Assembly: GCF_001590795.1 (NCBI RefSeq) | Contig: NZ_JXDL01000001.1 | Coordinates: forward strand, 1,566,004-1,598,463 | From: Bradyrhizobium sp. AT1 | GTDB lineage: Bacteria > Pseudomonadota > Alphaproteobacteria > Rhizobiales > Xanthobacteraceae | Reading direction: 5' to 3' | DNA: 32,460 nucleotides | Shown: positions 21,738 through 29,932 of the stretch, one piece after another | Layout of the letters: each line of letters opens with the position of its first letter | Position numbering within the stretch: the stretch's first letter is position 1 | Position numbers and translations under genes: made by a program | Notes under the pieces: generated by a model | Databases searched by the model: none | What the model saw: the letters and a program-made list of their open reading frames with translations, nothing else | Told to the model about the DNA's origin: nothing

Positions 21738-23795
21738 GTGGCAACATATCTGGACACGCTCAATGCGGAGCAGCGCCGCGCCGTCGAGCATGGCGTGGCC
21801 GATGGCGCGACCGTGGGCGCTCCCCTGCTCGTCATTGCCGGCGCCGGTTCCGGCAAGACCAACACGCTCGCCCACCGCGTCGCGCATCTGATCGTCGCGG
21901 GTGCCGACCCGCGCCGCATCCTGTTGATGACGTTCTCCCGCCGCGCGGCGGCCGAGATGGCCGGCCGGGTCGAGCGCATCGCCCGCAAGGTGCTGGGCGA
22001 GAACAACGCAGCGATCATGCGCGATGCCCTCACCTGGGCCGGCACCTTCCACGGCATCGGCGCGCGGCTCTTGCGCGAATATGCCGAGCGGATCGGCGTC
22101 GATCCCGCCTTCACCATCCACGACCGCGAGGATTCCGCCGACCTGATGAACCTGGTCCGGCACGAGCGCGGGCTGTCGAAGACCGAGAGCCGCTTTCCCG
22201 CCAAGGGCACCTGCCTGTCGATCTACTCGCGCTGCGTCAACGCCGAGATGGAGATCGAGAAGGTGCTGGGGCAGCACTATCCCTGGTGTGCGGGGTGGGC
22301 GGCCGAACTGAAAGGCCTGTTCGCGGCTTACGTCGAGGCCAAGCAGGCCCAGCATGTGCTCGATTACGACGATCTGCTGCTGTACTGGTCGCAGATGATG
22401 AGCGATGCGCTGATCGCCGACGAAATCGGCGGACGCTTCGACCACGTGCTGGTCGACGAATATCAGGACACCAACCGCCTGCAATCCTCGATCCTCTTGG
22501 CGCTGAAGCCGGACGGGCGCGGGCTCACCGTGGTCGGCGACGACGCCCAATCGATCTATTCGTTCCGCGCCGCGACCGTGCGCAACATCCTGGACTTCCC
22601 GCAAAGCTTCTCGCCGCGTGCGGAGATGATCACGCTCGATCGCAATTACCGCTCGACGCAGGCGGTGCTGGCGGCGGCGAACGGTGTCATCGGCCTCGCG
22701 CGCGAGCGCTTCACGAAGAACCTCTGGACCGACCGCACCGCCTCGCACAAGCCGCAGCTCGTCACCGTGCACGACGAGGCCGACCAGGCCCGCTACATCG
22801 TCGAGGAGGTGCTGGCGAACCGCGAGCAAGGCGCGCTGCTGAAGCACCAGGCGGTGCTGTTCCGGACCTCCTCGCATTCCGGCCCGCTCGAGATCGAGCT
22901 GACCCGCCGCAACATTCCCTTCGTGAAATTCGGCGGGTTGAAGTTCCTCGATGCCGCGCACGTCAAGGACGTGCTGGCCTTGCTGCGGTTTGCCGAGAAC
23001 CCGCGCGACCGCGTCGCCGGTTTCCGCATCCTGCATCTGTTGCCGGGCGTGGGCCCTGCGACCGCGCAGCGCGTGCTCGATCAGATGGCGGAAAGCATGG
23101 ACCCGCTGCACGCGCTGGCACACCTTCCGGTGCCGGCACGCACCGGCGACGACTGGACCGCCTTCGTCCGCACGGTCGAGAATTTGCGTTACTCGGAATG
23201 GCCCGTCGATCTCGAACGTGTGCGGCTGTGGTACGAACCACATCTCGATCGCATCCACGAGGATTCCGAGACGCGCCGTGCCGATCTGATGCAGCTCGAG
23301 CAGATCGCGAGCGGCTATCCGTCGCGCGAGAAATTCCTGACCGAGCTCACGCTCGATCCGCCGGACGCGACCAGCGACAAATCCGGGCCCCCCTTGCGCG
23401 ATGAGGATTATCTGATCCTCTCCACCATCCATTCGGCCAAAGGCCAGGAGTGGAAGTCGGTGTTCGTGCTCAACGTCGTCGATGGCTGCATGCCGTCCGA
23501 TCTCGGCGCCGGCACCTCTGCCGAGATCGAGGAGGAGCGCCGCCTGCTCTACGTCGCGATGACCCGCGCCAAGGACGACCTGCACCTCGTCGTTCCCCAG
23601 CGCTTCTTCGTCCACGGCCAGGCCGCCAAGGGCGACCGCCACGTTTACGCCTCGCGCACCCGCTTCATCCCGGAGCAGTTGGTCTATCTGTTCGAGCGCA
23701 CTGCCTGGCCGAAGGCAGCAAGCGGCGCAGCCCGCACCGCGGCGCAGGGGCCCAAGATCGACATCGGGGCGCGGATGCGGGGGATGTGGCGGTAG
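21738..23795 (+). CDS. UvrD/Rep-family superfamily 1 DNA helicase
   Basis: 685 residues from GTG 21738; the frame is open further to a TTG at 21687. The enzyme translocates 3'-5' on DNA using ATP. Motifs seen are Q motif LNAEQRRAVEHG, Walker A AGAGSGKT (34-41), motif Ia LLMTFSRRAAAEMAGRV, Walker B VDEYQDTN (240-246), motif III VGDDAQSIYSFR, motif IV RNYRST, motif V STIHSAKGQEW and motif VI RLLYVAMTRAKDDL. It is shorter than UvrD itself (~720) and has no clear nuclease domain, so it is best placed as a Rep/PcrA-like helicase. No recombination genes are adjacent. Confidence 0.93.
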   Translation: MATYLDTLNAEQRRAVEHGVADGATVGAPLLVIAGAGSGKTNTLAHRVAHLIVAGADPRRILLMTFSRRAAAEMAGRVERIARKVLGENNAAIMRDALTWAGTFHGIGARLLREYAERIGVDPAFTIHDREDSADLMNLVRHERGLSKTESRFPAKGTCLSIYSRCVNAEMEIEKVLGQHYPWCAGWAAELKGLFAAYVEAKQAQHVLDYDDLLLYWSQMMSDALIADEIGGRFDHVLVDEYQDTNRLQSSILLALKPDGRGLTVVGDDAQSIYSFRAATVRNILDFPQSFSPRAEMITLDRNYRSTQAVLAAANGVIGLARERFTKNLWTDRTASHKPQLVTVHDEADQARYIVEEVLANREQGALLKHQAVLFRTSSHSGPLEIELTRRNIPFVKFGGLKFLDAAHVKDVLALLRFAENPRDRVAGFRILHLLPGVGPATAQRVLDQMAESMDPLHALAHLPVPARTGDDWTAFVRTVENLRYSEWPVDLERVRLWYEPHLDRIHEDSETRRADLMQLEQIASGYPSREKFLTELTLDPPDATSDKSGPPLRDEDYLILSTIHSAKGQEWKSVFVLNVVDGCMPSDLGAGTSAEIEEERRLLYVAMTRAKDDLHLVVPQRFFVHGQAAKGDRHVYASRTRFIPEQLVYLFERTAWPKAASGAARTAAQGPKIDIGARMRGMWR

Positions 23796-23851
23796 ACGCA
23801 AGTGGCCAGCGTCGGGACGTGTCAGGATAACTGGAACAACAGAGGTCCGAC

Positions 23852-24832
23852 ATGAAAGCCGTCGTCGTCGAGCAATACGCATCCATCGATCAGATCAAGC
23901 TGAAGGATATCCCGCCCCCGTCGATGGAGCCGGGGCAATTGCGCGTCCGTGTGGAAGCCGCCGGGATCGGCTTTGTCGACGGCCTGAAGATCGAGGGACG
24001 CTATCAGACCAAGGATCCCCTGCCCTTCATTCCCGGGACGGAGTTCGCCGGCGTGGTGACGGAGGCGCCCGGCGCACCCGGCGGCTATCGACCCGGCATG
24101 CGCGTCATGGGCATGACGCGGTCGGGTGCGCTCGCCGAAGAGATCGTCGTCAAGCCCGAAGCGCTCCATCCTCTGCCCGACGGTGTCGCGGCTGAGGTCG
24201 CCGCCTCGTTTCGTGCGAATTATCTGACCGCGCTCTATGCGCTGAGCGCCCGCGCCACGATCGCCCCTGGCGAGCAATTGCTGGTGCTGGGCGCGGCCGG
24301 TGGCACCGGAATCGCGGCCGTGCAGATCGGCAAGCTGCTCGGCGCCCGCGTGATCGCGGCGGCCTCGACGGCGGAAAAGCGCGAATTCGCCCAAGCGCAC
24401 GGCGCCGATGCCGCGATCGATTATATGCAGGCCGGCTGGCGCGACACGTTCAAGGAGCTGACGGGCGGACATGGCGCCGACGTGATCTTCGATCCGGTTG
24501 GCGGGGAGATTTCAGTGCAGGCGTTTCGCTCGATCGCCTGGCGCGGGCGCCATCTCGTGGTCGGCTTTGCCGCCGGCGCGATTCCCGCGCTGCCGTTCAA
24601 CCTGCCGCTGCTGAAAGGCGGCGCGCTGCTCGGTGTCGACCTCGCGCAGATTCCCCTGCGCGAGCCCGATTTGCAGAAGCGCCTGATGTCGCAGCTGACG
24701 GGCTGGCTCGCAGACGGCCAGCTGAAGCCCGTGGTTGGCCGCGTCTTCGCGCTGGAGGAATTCCGCGAGGCATTCAAGACCATGCAGACGCGCGGGGCGC
24801 TGGGCAAGATGGTGGTGCGGATCTCGAAATAG
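23852..24832 (+). CDS. Zinc-free MDR oxidoreductase (NADPH:quinone reductase-like)
   Basis: 326 residues. The N-terminal GroES-like domain has PPPSMEPGQLRVRVEAAGIGFVDGLKIEGRYQ and PFIPGTEFAGVV (58-69) but lacks the zinc-site Cys/His set of alcohol dehydrogenases. The dinucleotide-binding GAAGGTG is at 147-153. C-terminal FALEEFREAFKTMQTRGALGKMVV is typical of the quinone-reductase branch. Such enzymes reduce quinones or conjugated carbonyls with NADPH. AGAGG precedes ATG 23852, 57 bp after the helicase stop. Confidence 0.9.
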   Translation: MKAVVVEQYASIDQIKLKDIPPPSMEPGQLRVRVEAAGIGFVDGLKIEGRYQTKDPLPFIPGTEFAGVVTEAPGAPGGYRPGMRVMGMTRSGALAEEIVVKPEALHPLPDGVAAEVAASFRANYLTALYALSARATIAPGEQLLVLGAAGGTGIAAVQIGKLLGARVIAAASTAEKREFAQAHGADAAIDYMQAGWRDTFKELTGGHGADVIFDPVGGEISVQAFRSIAWRGRHLVVGFAAGAIPALPFNLPLLKGGALLGVDLAQIPLREPDLQKRLMSQLTGWLADGQLKPVVGRVFALEEFREAFKTMQTRGALGKMVVRISK

Positions 24833-24928
24833 AACGCACAAACGGAAACCGAGCATTTCCGAAAGCCGACTTGTGGCACCGCGACCATTCATTAGGTGTT
24901 GTTGATCCTCCCCGCAGAGACCTGATCA

Positions 24929-25960
24929 ATGACCGCACCGCTTCAATTCGGACTGGATACCTTTGGCGACGTCACCAGGGACGCTTCAGGCGCGATGCTC
25001 CCGCATGCGCAGGTGATCCGCAACGTCGTCGACGAAGCCGTGCTGGCCGACGAGCTCGGCCTCGACTTCATCGGCCTTGGCGAGCATCACCGATCTGATT
25101 TCGCGATCTCCTCGCCCGAGACCGTGCTCGCCGCGGTCGCCTCGCGCACCAAGCGCATCCATCTCGGCTCGGCCGTGACGGTGCTGTCCTCGGACGATCC
25201 GATCCGCGTGTTCCAGCGCTTTGCGACGCTCGACGCGCTGTCGAACGGACGCGCCGAGGTGATCCTCGGCCGCGGCTCGTTCACCGAATCCTTTCCGCTG
25301 TTCGGCTTCGACCTGCGCGAATACGAAGAGCTGTTCGAGGAGAAGCTCGACTTGTTCGCGGCGCTGCTGTCGCAGAAGCCTGTGACCTGGGAAGGCAAGC
25401 TGCGGCCGCCGCTGCGGGATCAGCTGGTCTATCCCCCGGTCGAGAACGGCACACTGAAAACGTGGATCGGTGTCGGCGGCAGTCCGCAATCGGTGGTGCG
25501 CGCCGCGCATTACGATCTGCCCCTGATGCTCGCGATCATCGGCGGCGATCCCGCGCGCTTTGCGCCCTTCGTCGATCTCCATCACCGCGCCGCCAAGGAG
25601 TTCGGCCGCACCGCGCAGCCGATCGGCGTGCATTCGCCCGGCTATGTCGCGGAGACGGACGAGCAGGCGCGCGAGGAGTTATGGCCCGACTACAAGGCCA
25701 TGCGCGACCGCATCGGCAAGGAGCGCGGCTGGCCGCCGATGGGCCGCGACGAGTTCGTGAGCGAAGCCGAGCACGGCTCGCTCTATGTGGGTTCGCCCGA
25801 GACGGTGGCGCGCAAGATCGCCAAGACCGCAAAGACGCTCGGTGTTTCGCGGTTTCAGCTGAAGTATTCGGCAGGGCCGCTGCCGCACGAGAAGCTGATG
25901 AAGAGCATCGAGCTCTATGGGCGGAAGGTGGCGCCGATGGTGCGGGAGATGATGGGGTGA
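24929..25960 (+). CDS. Luciferase-like (LLM class) flavin-dependent oxidoreductase
   Basis: 343 residues of a TIM-barrel flavoprotein. Typical segments are FGLDTFGD, EAVLADELGLDFIGLGEHHRSDF, HLGSAVTVLSSDDPIRVFQRFATLDALSNGRAEVILGRG and the C-terminal YVGSPETVARKI. Members oxidise diverse organic substrates with FMNH2 supplied by a reductase; the substrate here is unknown. The NADPH oxidoreductase 97 bp upstream could conceivably be a partner, though it is not a flavin reductase by family. Start ATG 24929 with a weak GAGACC upstream. Confidence 0.9.
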   Translation: MTAPLQFGLDTFGDVTRDASGAMLPHAQVIRNVVDEAVLADELGLDFIGLGEHHRSDFAISSPETVLAAVASRTKRIHLGSAVTVLSSDDPIRVFQRFATLDALSNGRAEVILGRGSFTESFPLFGFDLREYEELFEEKLDLFAALLSQKPVTWEGKLRPPLRDQLVYPPVENGTLKTWIGVGGSPQSVVRAAHYDLPLMLAIIGGDPARFAPFVDLHHRAAKEFGRTAQPIGVHSPGYVAETDEQAREELWPDYKAMRDRIGKERGWPPMGRDEFVSEAEHGSLYVGSPETVARKIAKTAKTLGVSRFQLKYSAGPLPHEKLMKSIELYGRKVAPMVREMMG

Positions 25961-25995
25961 GCCCACGTAAAAGCCAGTCCGCCTACGCCCTGCGG

Positions 25996-26082
25996 GCTAC
26001 GGCGCGACAGCCTTCGTTCACTTCGCGTCATCTGCACTGGTGCTGGCTTGCCTAGCCGTAGCTCGCGAAGCGAGCGAAGGCT
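25996..26082. repeat. Long imperfect inverted repeat next to tRNA-Tyr
   Basis: GCTACGGC (25996-26003) mirrors GCCGTAGC (26055-26062), and AGCCTTCGTTCACTTCGCG (26009-26027) mirrors 26064-26082 with two mismatches. The right arm ends on the first base of the tRNA's CCA (minus-strand) end. It belongs to the Bradyrhizobium-type palindromic repeats and could stop transcripts from both sides. Confidence 0.8.
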
Positions 26083-26167
26083 GGTGGGGGAGGCAGGACT
26101 CGAACCTGCGAAGCCATGAGGCGGCTGATTTACAGTCAGCTCCCTTTGCCACTCGGGACACTCCCCC
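26082..26167 (-). tRNA. tRNA-Tyr(GUA)
   Basis: 86 nt with encoded CCA. Acceptor GGGGGAG pairs with CTCCCCC; the anticodon loop CTGTAAA has anticodon GUA; a long variable arm (CCTCATGG region) identifies a class II tRNA, here Tyr. T arm CAGGTTCGAGTCCTG is standard. Confidence 0.95.
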
Positions 26168-26383
26168 GCTCGACGGCAGCACAATCGGGCCGGACCTTGC
26201 CGGCGGACCGAAGACGGCCATGGAACGTGAGGCCGCGACAGCCCGGATGGGGGCGCGACCGGGCGCGGTTATGGGCGAAGCGGTGGGGTAAAGTCAACCG
26301 AGGCGTTCGGGGAAAATGGGCCATAATGGCCTCAGGAGATGGCCAAATTGCCATATTCCGGAACCCGTGACACAAGCGCAGCC

Positions 26384-27214
26384 ATGAACGATCGAAAATT
26401 CGCACCCAAGGGCCGTCGCCGGGACGGTAAGCCCTTCAAGAAGGCCGAGAAATCGGCCGGCCGCCCGGCCCGGCGCGACCGCGATTCGGCAACCGACGGG
26501 CCGGTCATCCTCTATGGCTGGCACTCCGTTTCCATGGCGCTGGCCAACCCCCAGCGGCGGATCCGCAAGCTGACGTTGACCGAGAACGCGGCCAAGCGAT
26601 TGGCGGACGAAAACATCGCAACCCGCGTCACGCCCGAGATCGTCCGGCCTCAGGAGATCGACCGGCAGCTCGCACCCGATGCCGTGCACCAAGGCCTGCT
26701 TGCCGAAGCCGATCCCCTGCCCTCGCCCGATATCGAGACTTTGACGCAGGAAGGCATGGTGCTGGTGCTCGACCAGATCACCGACCCCCACAATGTCGGC
26801 GCCATCCTGCGCTCGGCCGCGGCGTTCGCGGTCAAGGCGATCGTCACCACCGCGCGCCACAGTCCGGAAGCGACCGGCGTGCTGGCGAAGGCCGCATCCG
26901 GCGCGCTCGAGCTGGTGCCGATCATCACCGTGCAGAACCTCGCTCGCGCGCTCACCGCGCTGAACGAACGCGGCTTCCAGACCGTCGGGCTCGACAGCGA
27001 AGGCAGCGAGGACCTCTCGGACGTCGCGCTGCGCGAGCCGCTCGCGCTCGTGCTCGGCGCTGAAGGAAAGGGTCTGCGGCAATTGACGCGCGAGACCTGC
27101 AGCGTCGTGGCGCGGCTCGACATGCCCGGCGAGATCAAGAGTCTCAACGTGTCGAATGCCGCCGTGCTTTCGCTCTATGTCGGCGCAAGCCGGCTGGGGC
27201 TGATGAAACGGTAG
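26384..27214 (+). CDS. rlmB: RlmB-type 23S rRNA (guanosine-2'-O-)methyltransferase
   Basis: 276 residues from ATG 26384 (an ATG at 26339 would add 15 residues, but its GGAG is directly adjacent and the N-terminal basic region is variable). SPOUT-class methyltransferases of this kind use S-adenosylmethionine to methylate G2251 of 23S rRNA. A basic, disordered N-terminus (KGRRRDGKPFKKAEKSAGRPARR) is followed by a substrate-binding domain (ILYGWHSVSMALANPQRRI) and the catalytic domain: motif 1 LDQITDPHNVGAILRSAAAF, motif 2 LVLGAEGKGLRQLT and motif 3 IKSLNVSNAAVLSLY, which form the trefoil knot. A close relative, such as another TrmH-family enzyme, cannot be ruled out. Confidence 0.88.
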   Translation: MNDRKFAPKGRRRDGKPFKKAEKSAGRPARRDRDSATDGPVILYGWHSVSMALANPQRRIRKLTLTENAAKRLADENIATRVTPEIVRPQEIDRQLAPDAVHQGLLAEADPLPSPDIETLTQEGMVLVLDQITDPHNVGAILRSAAAFAVKAIVTTARHSPEATGVLAKAASGALELVPIITVQNLARALTALNERGFQTVGLDSEGSEDLSDVALREPLALVLGAEGKGLRQLTRETCSVVARLDMPGEIKSLNVSNAAVLSLYVGASRLGLMKR

Positions 27215-27223
27215 AAAAGCAAA

Positions 27224-27252
27224 ACGCCCGTCCGCATCGCGCGAACGGGCGT
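27224..27252 (-). terminator. Bidirectional hairpin, T-tail on minus strand
   Basis: ACGCCCGT (27224-27231) and ACGGGCGT (27245-27252) form the stem. Read on the minus strand the hairpin is followed by TTTTGCTTTT, so it fits an intrinsic terminator for the tyrosine-rich secreted protein gene; on the plus strand it lies just after rlmB and has no T-run. Confidence 0.7.
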
Positions 27253-27275
27253 CCCGTCATTCGACCGATCAGAGA

Positions 27276-27755
27276 TCAGTAATAGCGGCGCAGCACGCGG
27301 TGGCCGCCGTAATACGGCATCGGCGCGTGGCGGTGGGCGTAGCCGTAGCGGGGACCGTGGCCATAGTGCACGCGCGGCAGATAGCCGACGCGCGGGCCGT
27401 AGCCGTAGCGATACGGACGGTAGTAGGGGCGGTGATAGGGAGCGACAGCGGCGCGATAGCCATAACCGTAATTGGCGGGCGCGACGACCGCGTCTTCACG
27501 ATAGGTCGGATACGGCGCGAAGGCGCCCGGGCCGGTGTAGGTCGGGCCCTGGTTGACGTAGTAATACTGCGTGGTCGGCTCGGCGAGACGCTCATAGGCG
27601 CCATAGCCGTAGCCATAACCGCCGCAACCGGTGTTGCAGCCGGAATAGACCGGCGCAACCGGCTGGCACGGGTTGAAGCCGCAGGCCGCGGCTGGCGCGG
27701 TGGCGGCGAACATCACGGCAGCCGCCGCAACCAGTCCCGAAATCATCTGACGCAT
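27276..27755 (-). CDS. Secreted Gly/Tyr/Arg/Pro-rich protein
   Basis: 159 residues from ATG 27755 with AGGAGAG upstream. The signal peptide is residues 1-25 (MRQMISGLVAAAAVMFAATAPAAA). The mature part is unusually rich in Tyr, Gly, Pro, His and Arg, with clusters such as YGYGYGAYERL, PYHRPYYRPYRYGYGP and YGHGPRYGYAHRHA, and four Cys near the N-terminus (CGFNPCQP, CNTGCGG). It is probably exported and cell-surface associated or disordered. No enzymatic domain seen. It lies 43 bp after the stop of the 160-residue gene, probably the same transcript. Confidence 0.7.
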   Translation of the reverse strand: MRQMISGLVAAAAVMFAATAPAAACGFNPCQPVAPVYSGCNTGCGGYGYGYGAYERLAEPTTQYYYVNQGPTYTGPGAFAPYPTYREDAVVAPANYGYGYRAAVAPYHRPYYRPYRYGYGPRVGYLPRVHYGHGPRYGYAHRHAPMPYYGGHRVLRRYY

Positions 27756-27798
27756 TACTCTCTCCTGTTGATTTTCGTTTGTTGGATTTGGACGTTTC

Positions 27799-28281
27799 TT
27801 AACCCGGCGGCCTGCCGGGGACTTGGACATGCGGCCGCGGTCGCGGCGGCCGCGGACGATCGTTGATCTCGGGCGCGTAGATCACCGGCGGTGCATCGAC
27901 GGGCGGATCCATCTGCGCCGGCAGCGGCGCCGATTGCGCGCCCCAGCTCTGGTGATAGCTCTCGGCGGGCTTGGGCAATTTGCGGTTCGCGGGCGGCTCG
28001 ACCTCGAGCCGGCCGTAGCCGGGGCGCAGGCCGAGCGTCGGATAATAATGGCCGACGTCGGTAGGTTGCCGCTCGGCGACATAGCGCCCGCCATAGATCG
28101 TGGGCTGCACCTGCTGGTTCTTGCCAAGGCCCCAGACGCCCTCGACCACGGCATAGGACGCGTCGATGTTGTTGATGATGATCGGCACCCCAGGGCGGCC
28201 GGGAACGACGACATCGAAGCCGCCGGCGAATGCCGTCGCAGGCAATCCGATCAGAAAGGCGGCGAGCGCCACAGCACGCAT
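27799..28281 (-). CDS. Secreted proline-rich hypothetical protein
   Basis: 160 residues from ATG 28281. The signal peptide is about residues 1-20 (MRAVALAAFLIGLPATAFAG). A compact middle (GGFDVVVPGRPGVPIIINNIDASYAVVEGVWG) is followed by a long Pro/Arg-rich C-terminus (PPVDAPPVIYAPEINDRPRPP). A GTG at 28326 would add 15 residues but spoil the signal peptide. No clear Shine-Dalgarno; no known family. Confidence 0.65.
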   Translation of the reverse strand: MRAVALAAFLIGLPATAFAGGFDVVVPGRPGVPIIINNIDASYAVVEGVWGLGKNQQVQPTIYGGRYVAERQPTDVGHYYPTLGLRPGYGRLEVEPPANRKLPKPAESYHQSWGAQSAPLPAQMDPPVDAPPVIYAPEINDRPRPPRPRPHVQVPGRPPG

Positions 28282-28507
28282 GAGGAGACCCCGGTTATCC
28301 GGCGGCAACCTATCCGATCGCGACACAGAGAGGGTTAAGGCCCGCTCGCCAACTTCCGGTAAGCCTAATGCGTAAGGATCCTGCGCCGCTCAAATGCAGC
28401 AAAGCGAGCTAGCGAAGCGTTAACGGCGCGCGGCTCCACTGCAGGGAACCGCGCCGTGCGCTCACATCCGTTTGACCTTTCCCTTGCGAAAATCCACCGG
28501 TTTCTTC

Positions 28508-28531
28508 GGAACGTCCGGCGCCGCAAGCGTT
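28508..28531 (+). promoter_or_regulatory. EcfG-like general-stress promoter candidate
   Basis: GGAAC at 28508-28512 and CGTT at 28528-28531 with 15 bp between them, one base shorter than the 16-17 of the alphaproteobacterial EcfG consensus. It is placed to transcribe the gene starting at 28565. Weak evidence. Confidence 0.3.
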
Positions 28532-28564
28532 TAGCTCTCGTCAACAAAATGGGAGCCAACAACC

Positions 28565-29059
28565 ATGACTATCAGACTTCTTGGAGCGACGGCGATTGCG
28601 GCGACCATGCTGGCAGGCTCTGCCATGGCGCAGGCCGTCGTCAACGAACCCGGCCGCTGCGCGGCGCAATTCCCGAACGCCAATTGCCAGAACCTCGGGC
28701 CCGGCAACCCCTACACGGATCGCGGATCCCGCCATCACCGCATGTCCTCCCGTCAAACCAATACCTATCGTCAGGCCAATGGCGATTGGAATAACGACTG
28801 GAACAGGAGCCGCACCGGCTTCTGGCCGACTGACGTCGCGGCCGGCGTAGCCGGCGCGGCGATCGGCACCGCGGGCGCGATCGCCTCGGCGCCGTTCCGC
28901 GCCTGGGACAATTCCTATGCTTACGACAATTCGTGGGACAACCGCGGTTGGGACAATCGCGGCTGGGATACCCGCACCTACGCCCAGCGTAACGGCTTCG
29001 TCTGTACGCCCGGCACCTGGTTCAAGGGCGAAGACGGCCGCCGGCACATCTGCCAGTAA
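28565..29059 (+). CDS. Small secreted protein with Trp/Asn-rich repeats
   Basis: 164 residues. Signal peptide about 1-23 (MTIRLLGATAIAATMLAGSAMA). Near 116-138 the short repeat WDNRG/WDNRG/WDTRT is arranged in tandem (NSWDNRGWDNRGWDTRTY), preceded by DNSYAYDNSW. A glycine/alanine patch (AAGVAGAAIGTAGAIASAPF) may be a membrane-active helix. The C-terminus FVCTPGTWFKGEDGRRHICQ carries two Cys. GGGAG lies 10 bp before the ATG. Function unknown. Confidence 0.65.
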   Translation: MTIRLLGATAIAATMLAGSAMAQAVVNEPGRCAAQFPNANCQNLGPGNPYTDRGSRHHRMSSRQTNTYRQANGDWNNDWNRSRTGFWPTDVAAGVAGAAIGTAGAIASAPFRAWDNSYAYDNSWDNRGWDNRGWDTRTYAQRNGFVCTPGTWFKGEDGRRHICQ

Positions 29060-29081
29060 GGCGCTTCAGCTCTAGCGCGAA

Positions 29082-29110
29082 AATCAGGCGGCCTTCAGGG
29101 CCGCCTGATT
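29082..29110 (+). terminator. Strong hairpin after the secreted protein gene
   Basis: AATCAGGCGGCC (29082-29093) pairs perfectly over 12 bp with GGCCGCCTGATT (29099-29110); the loop is TTCAG. No T-run follows, but the position and strength fit transcription termination. Confidence 0.6.
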
Positions 29111-29225
29111 CATGTCGCCAGGACGCGCCTTCGGGTTCTGGCACTTTCCGATCAAGTCTGGTATTGCGGCGCGCACGGGCAGACAGCCCCGGCTCAGCCG
29201 GCCCTGCCCGCGTCTTTCAGGCGTC

Positions 29226-29300
29226 GCCGGCTTAGCTCAGCGGTAGAGCAGCGGTTTTGTAAACCGAAGGTCGGGGGTTCAATCCCCTCAGCCGGCACCA
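29226..29300 (+). tRNA. tRNA-Thr(UGU)
   Basis: 75 nt with encoded CCA. Acceptor GCCGGCT pairs with AGCCGGC; anticodon loop TTTGTAA gives UGU; D arm GCTC/GAGC and T arm with TTCAATC are standard. Confidence 0.93.
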
Positions 29301-29312
29301 GCTTCTGACAGC

Positions 29313-29729
29313 TCAGCTTGAAATCTGCTTCGCCACGCTGCCTTGCTGGAAATGCTCGGCGCCTGGGATCTCCACCCAGCCATGTTTCGACTGCTCGAAC
29401 ACTGATCTGATCGGCGGTGGAAATTCCGGATCCGCGATGGCACCAACGGCAACGCCGATCATGGCTGGCAGATTGTCCGCCTTCCAATAGATCGTCGAGC
29501 CGCAGTCAGGACAAAAATGGTTGCGGATCTTGCCGCCGCTCGTGGCCGTCCGAACGTATTCTTTTGACGATCCGGAGATTGTAACCGCGTCCGCCGGGTA
29601 GAACGCGCCGATACCGAACGGCGCACCGGTTCGGCGCTGACAGTCGAGGCAATGACAGGCGACGACGAGCCGCGACGGTCCGGGAAGCGACAGCGAAAGC
29701 GCGCCGCAGCTGCATCTGGCTTCGATCAT
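29313..29729 (-). CDS. GFA-family (CENP-V) zinc protein
   Basis: 138 residues. Zinc-binding cysteines are visible: CSC (C6, C8), CHCLDC (C25, C27, C30) and CPDC (C73, C76), with the family phrases CHCLDCQRRTGAPFG and HFCPDCGSTIYW. The family is named for glutathione-dependent formaldehyde-activating enzyme, but most members have no proven activity. Start ATG 29729. It is convergent with tRNA-Thr and isolated from related genes. Confidence 0.88.
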   Translation of the reverse strand: MIEARCSCGALSLSLPGPSRLVVACHCLDCQRRTGAPFGIGAFYPADAVTISGSSKEYVRTATSGGKIRNHFCPDCGSTIYWKADNLPAMIGVAVGAIADPEFPPPIRSVFEQSKHGWVEIPGAEHFQQGSVAKQISS

Positions 29730-29791
29730 TGGTTTGCTCTCCCCGCGTTTGTCGAATGCCGATTGAAAGAGTCGCGCTGCCGCTCACCCTC

Positions 29792-29871
29792 CGTCATCGC
29801 GAGCGCAGCAAAGCAATCCAGACTGCCTCCGCGGAAAGATTCTGGATTGCTTCGCTGCGCTCGCAATGACG
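29792..29871. repeat. Long imperfect inverted repeat (Bradyrhizobium type)
   Basis: CGTCATCGCGAGCGCAGCAA (from 29792) mirrors TTCGCTGCGCTCGCAATGAC (29851-29870), and AGCAATCCAGA mirrors TCTGGATTGC. The arms are about 31 bp with a few mismatches around an 18-bp centre. Such motifs recur between Bradyrhizobium genes. Confidence 0.85.
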
Positions 29872-29932
29872 CGGAGACAGCGGGGCCCTGTCTGCAAAAG
29901 CGTTCAGCGCCTCCGGGACGCGGCGGCGACAT

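Noticed and set aside
21723..23882. 719-residue open frame on the minus strand
   Set aside because: It is antisense to the full UvrD-family helicase, with low-complexity Arg/Ala/Val/Asp composition and no domain; it is a mirror frame of GC-rich coding DNA.
29792..29871. Small RNA gene or IS fragment
   Set aside because: The sequence is a simple long palindrome of the dispersed type with no transposase or promoter evidence.
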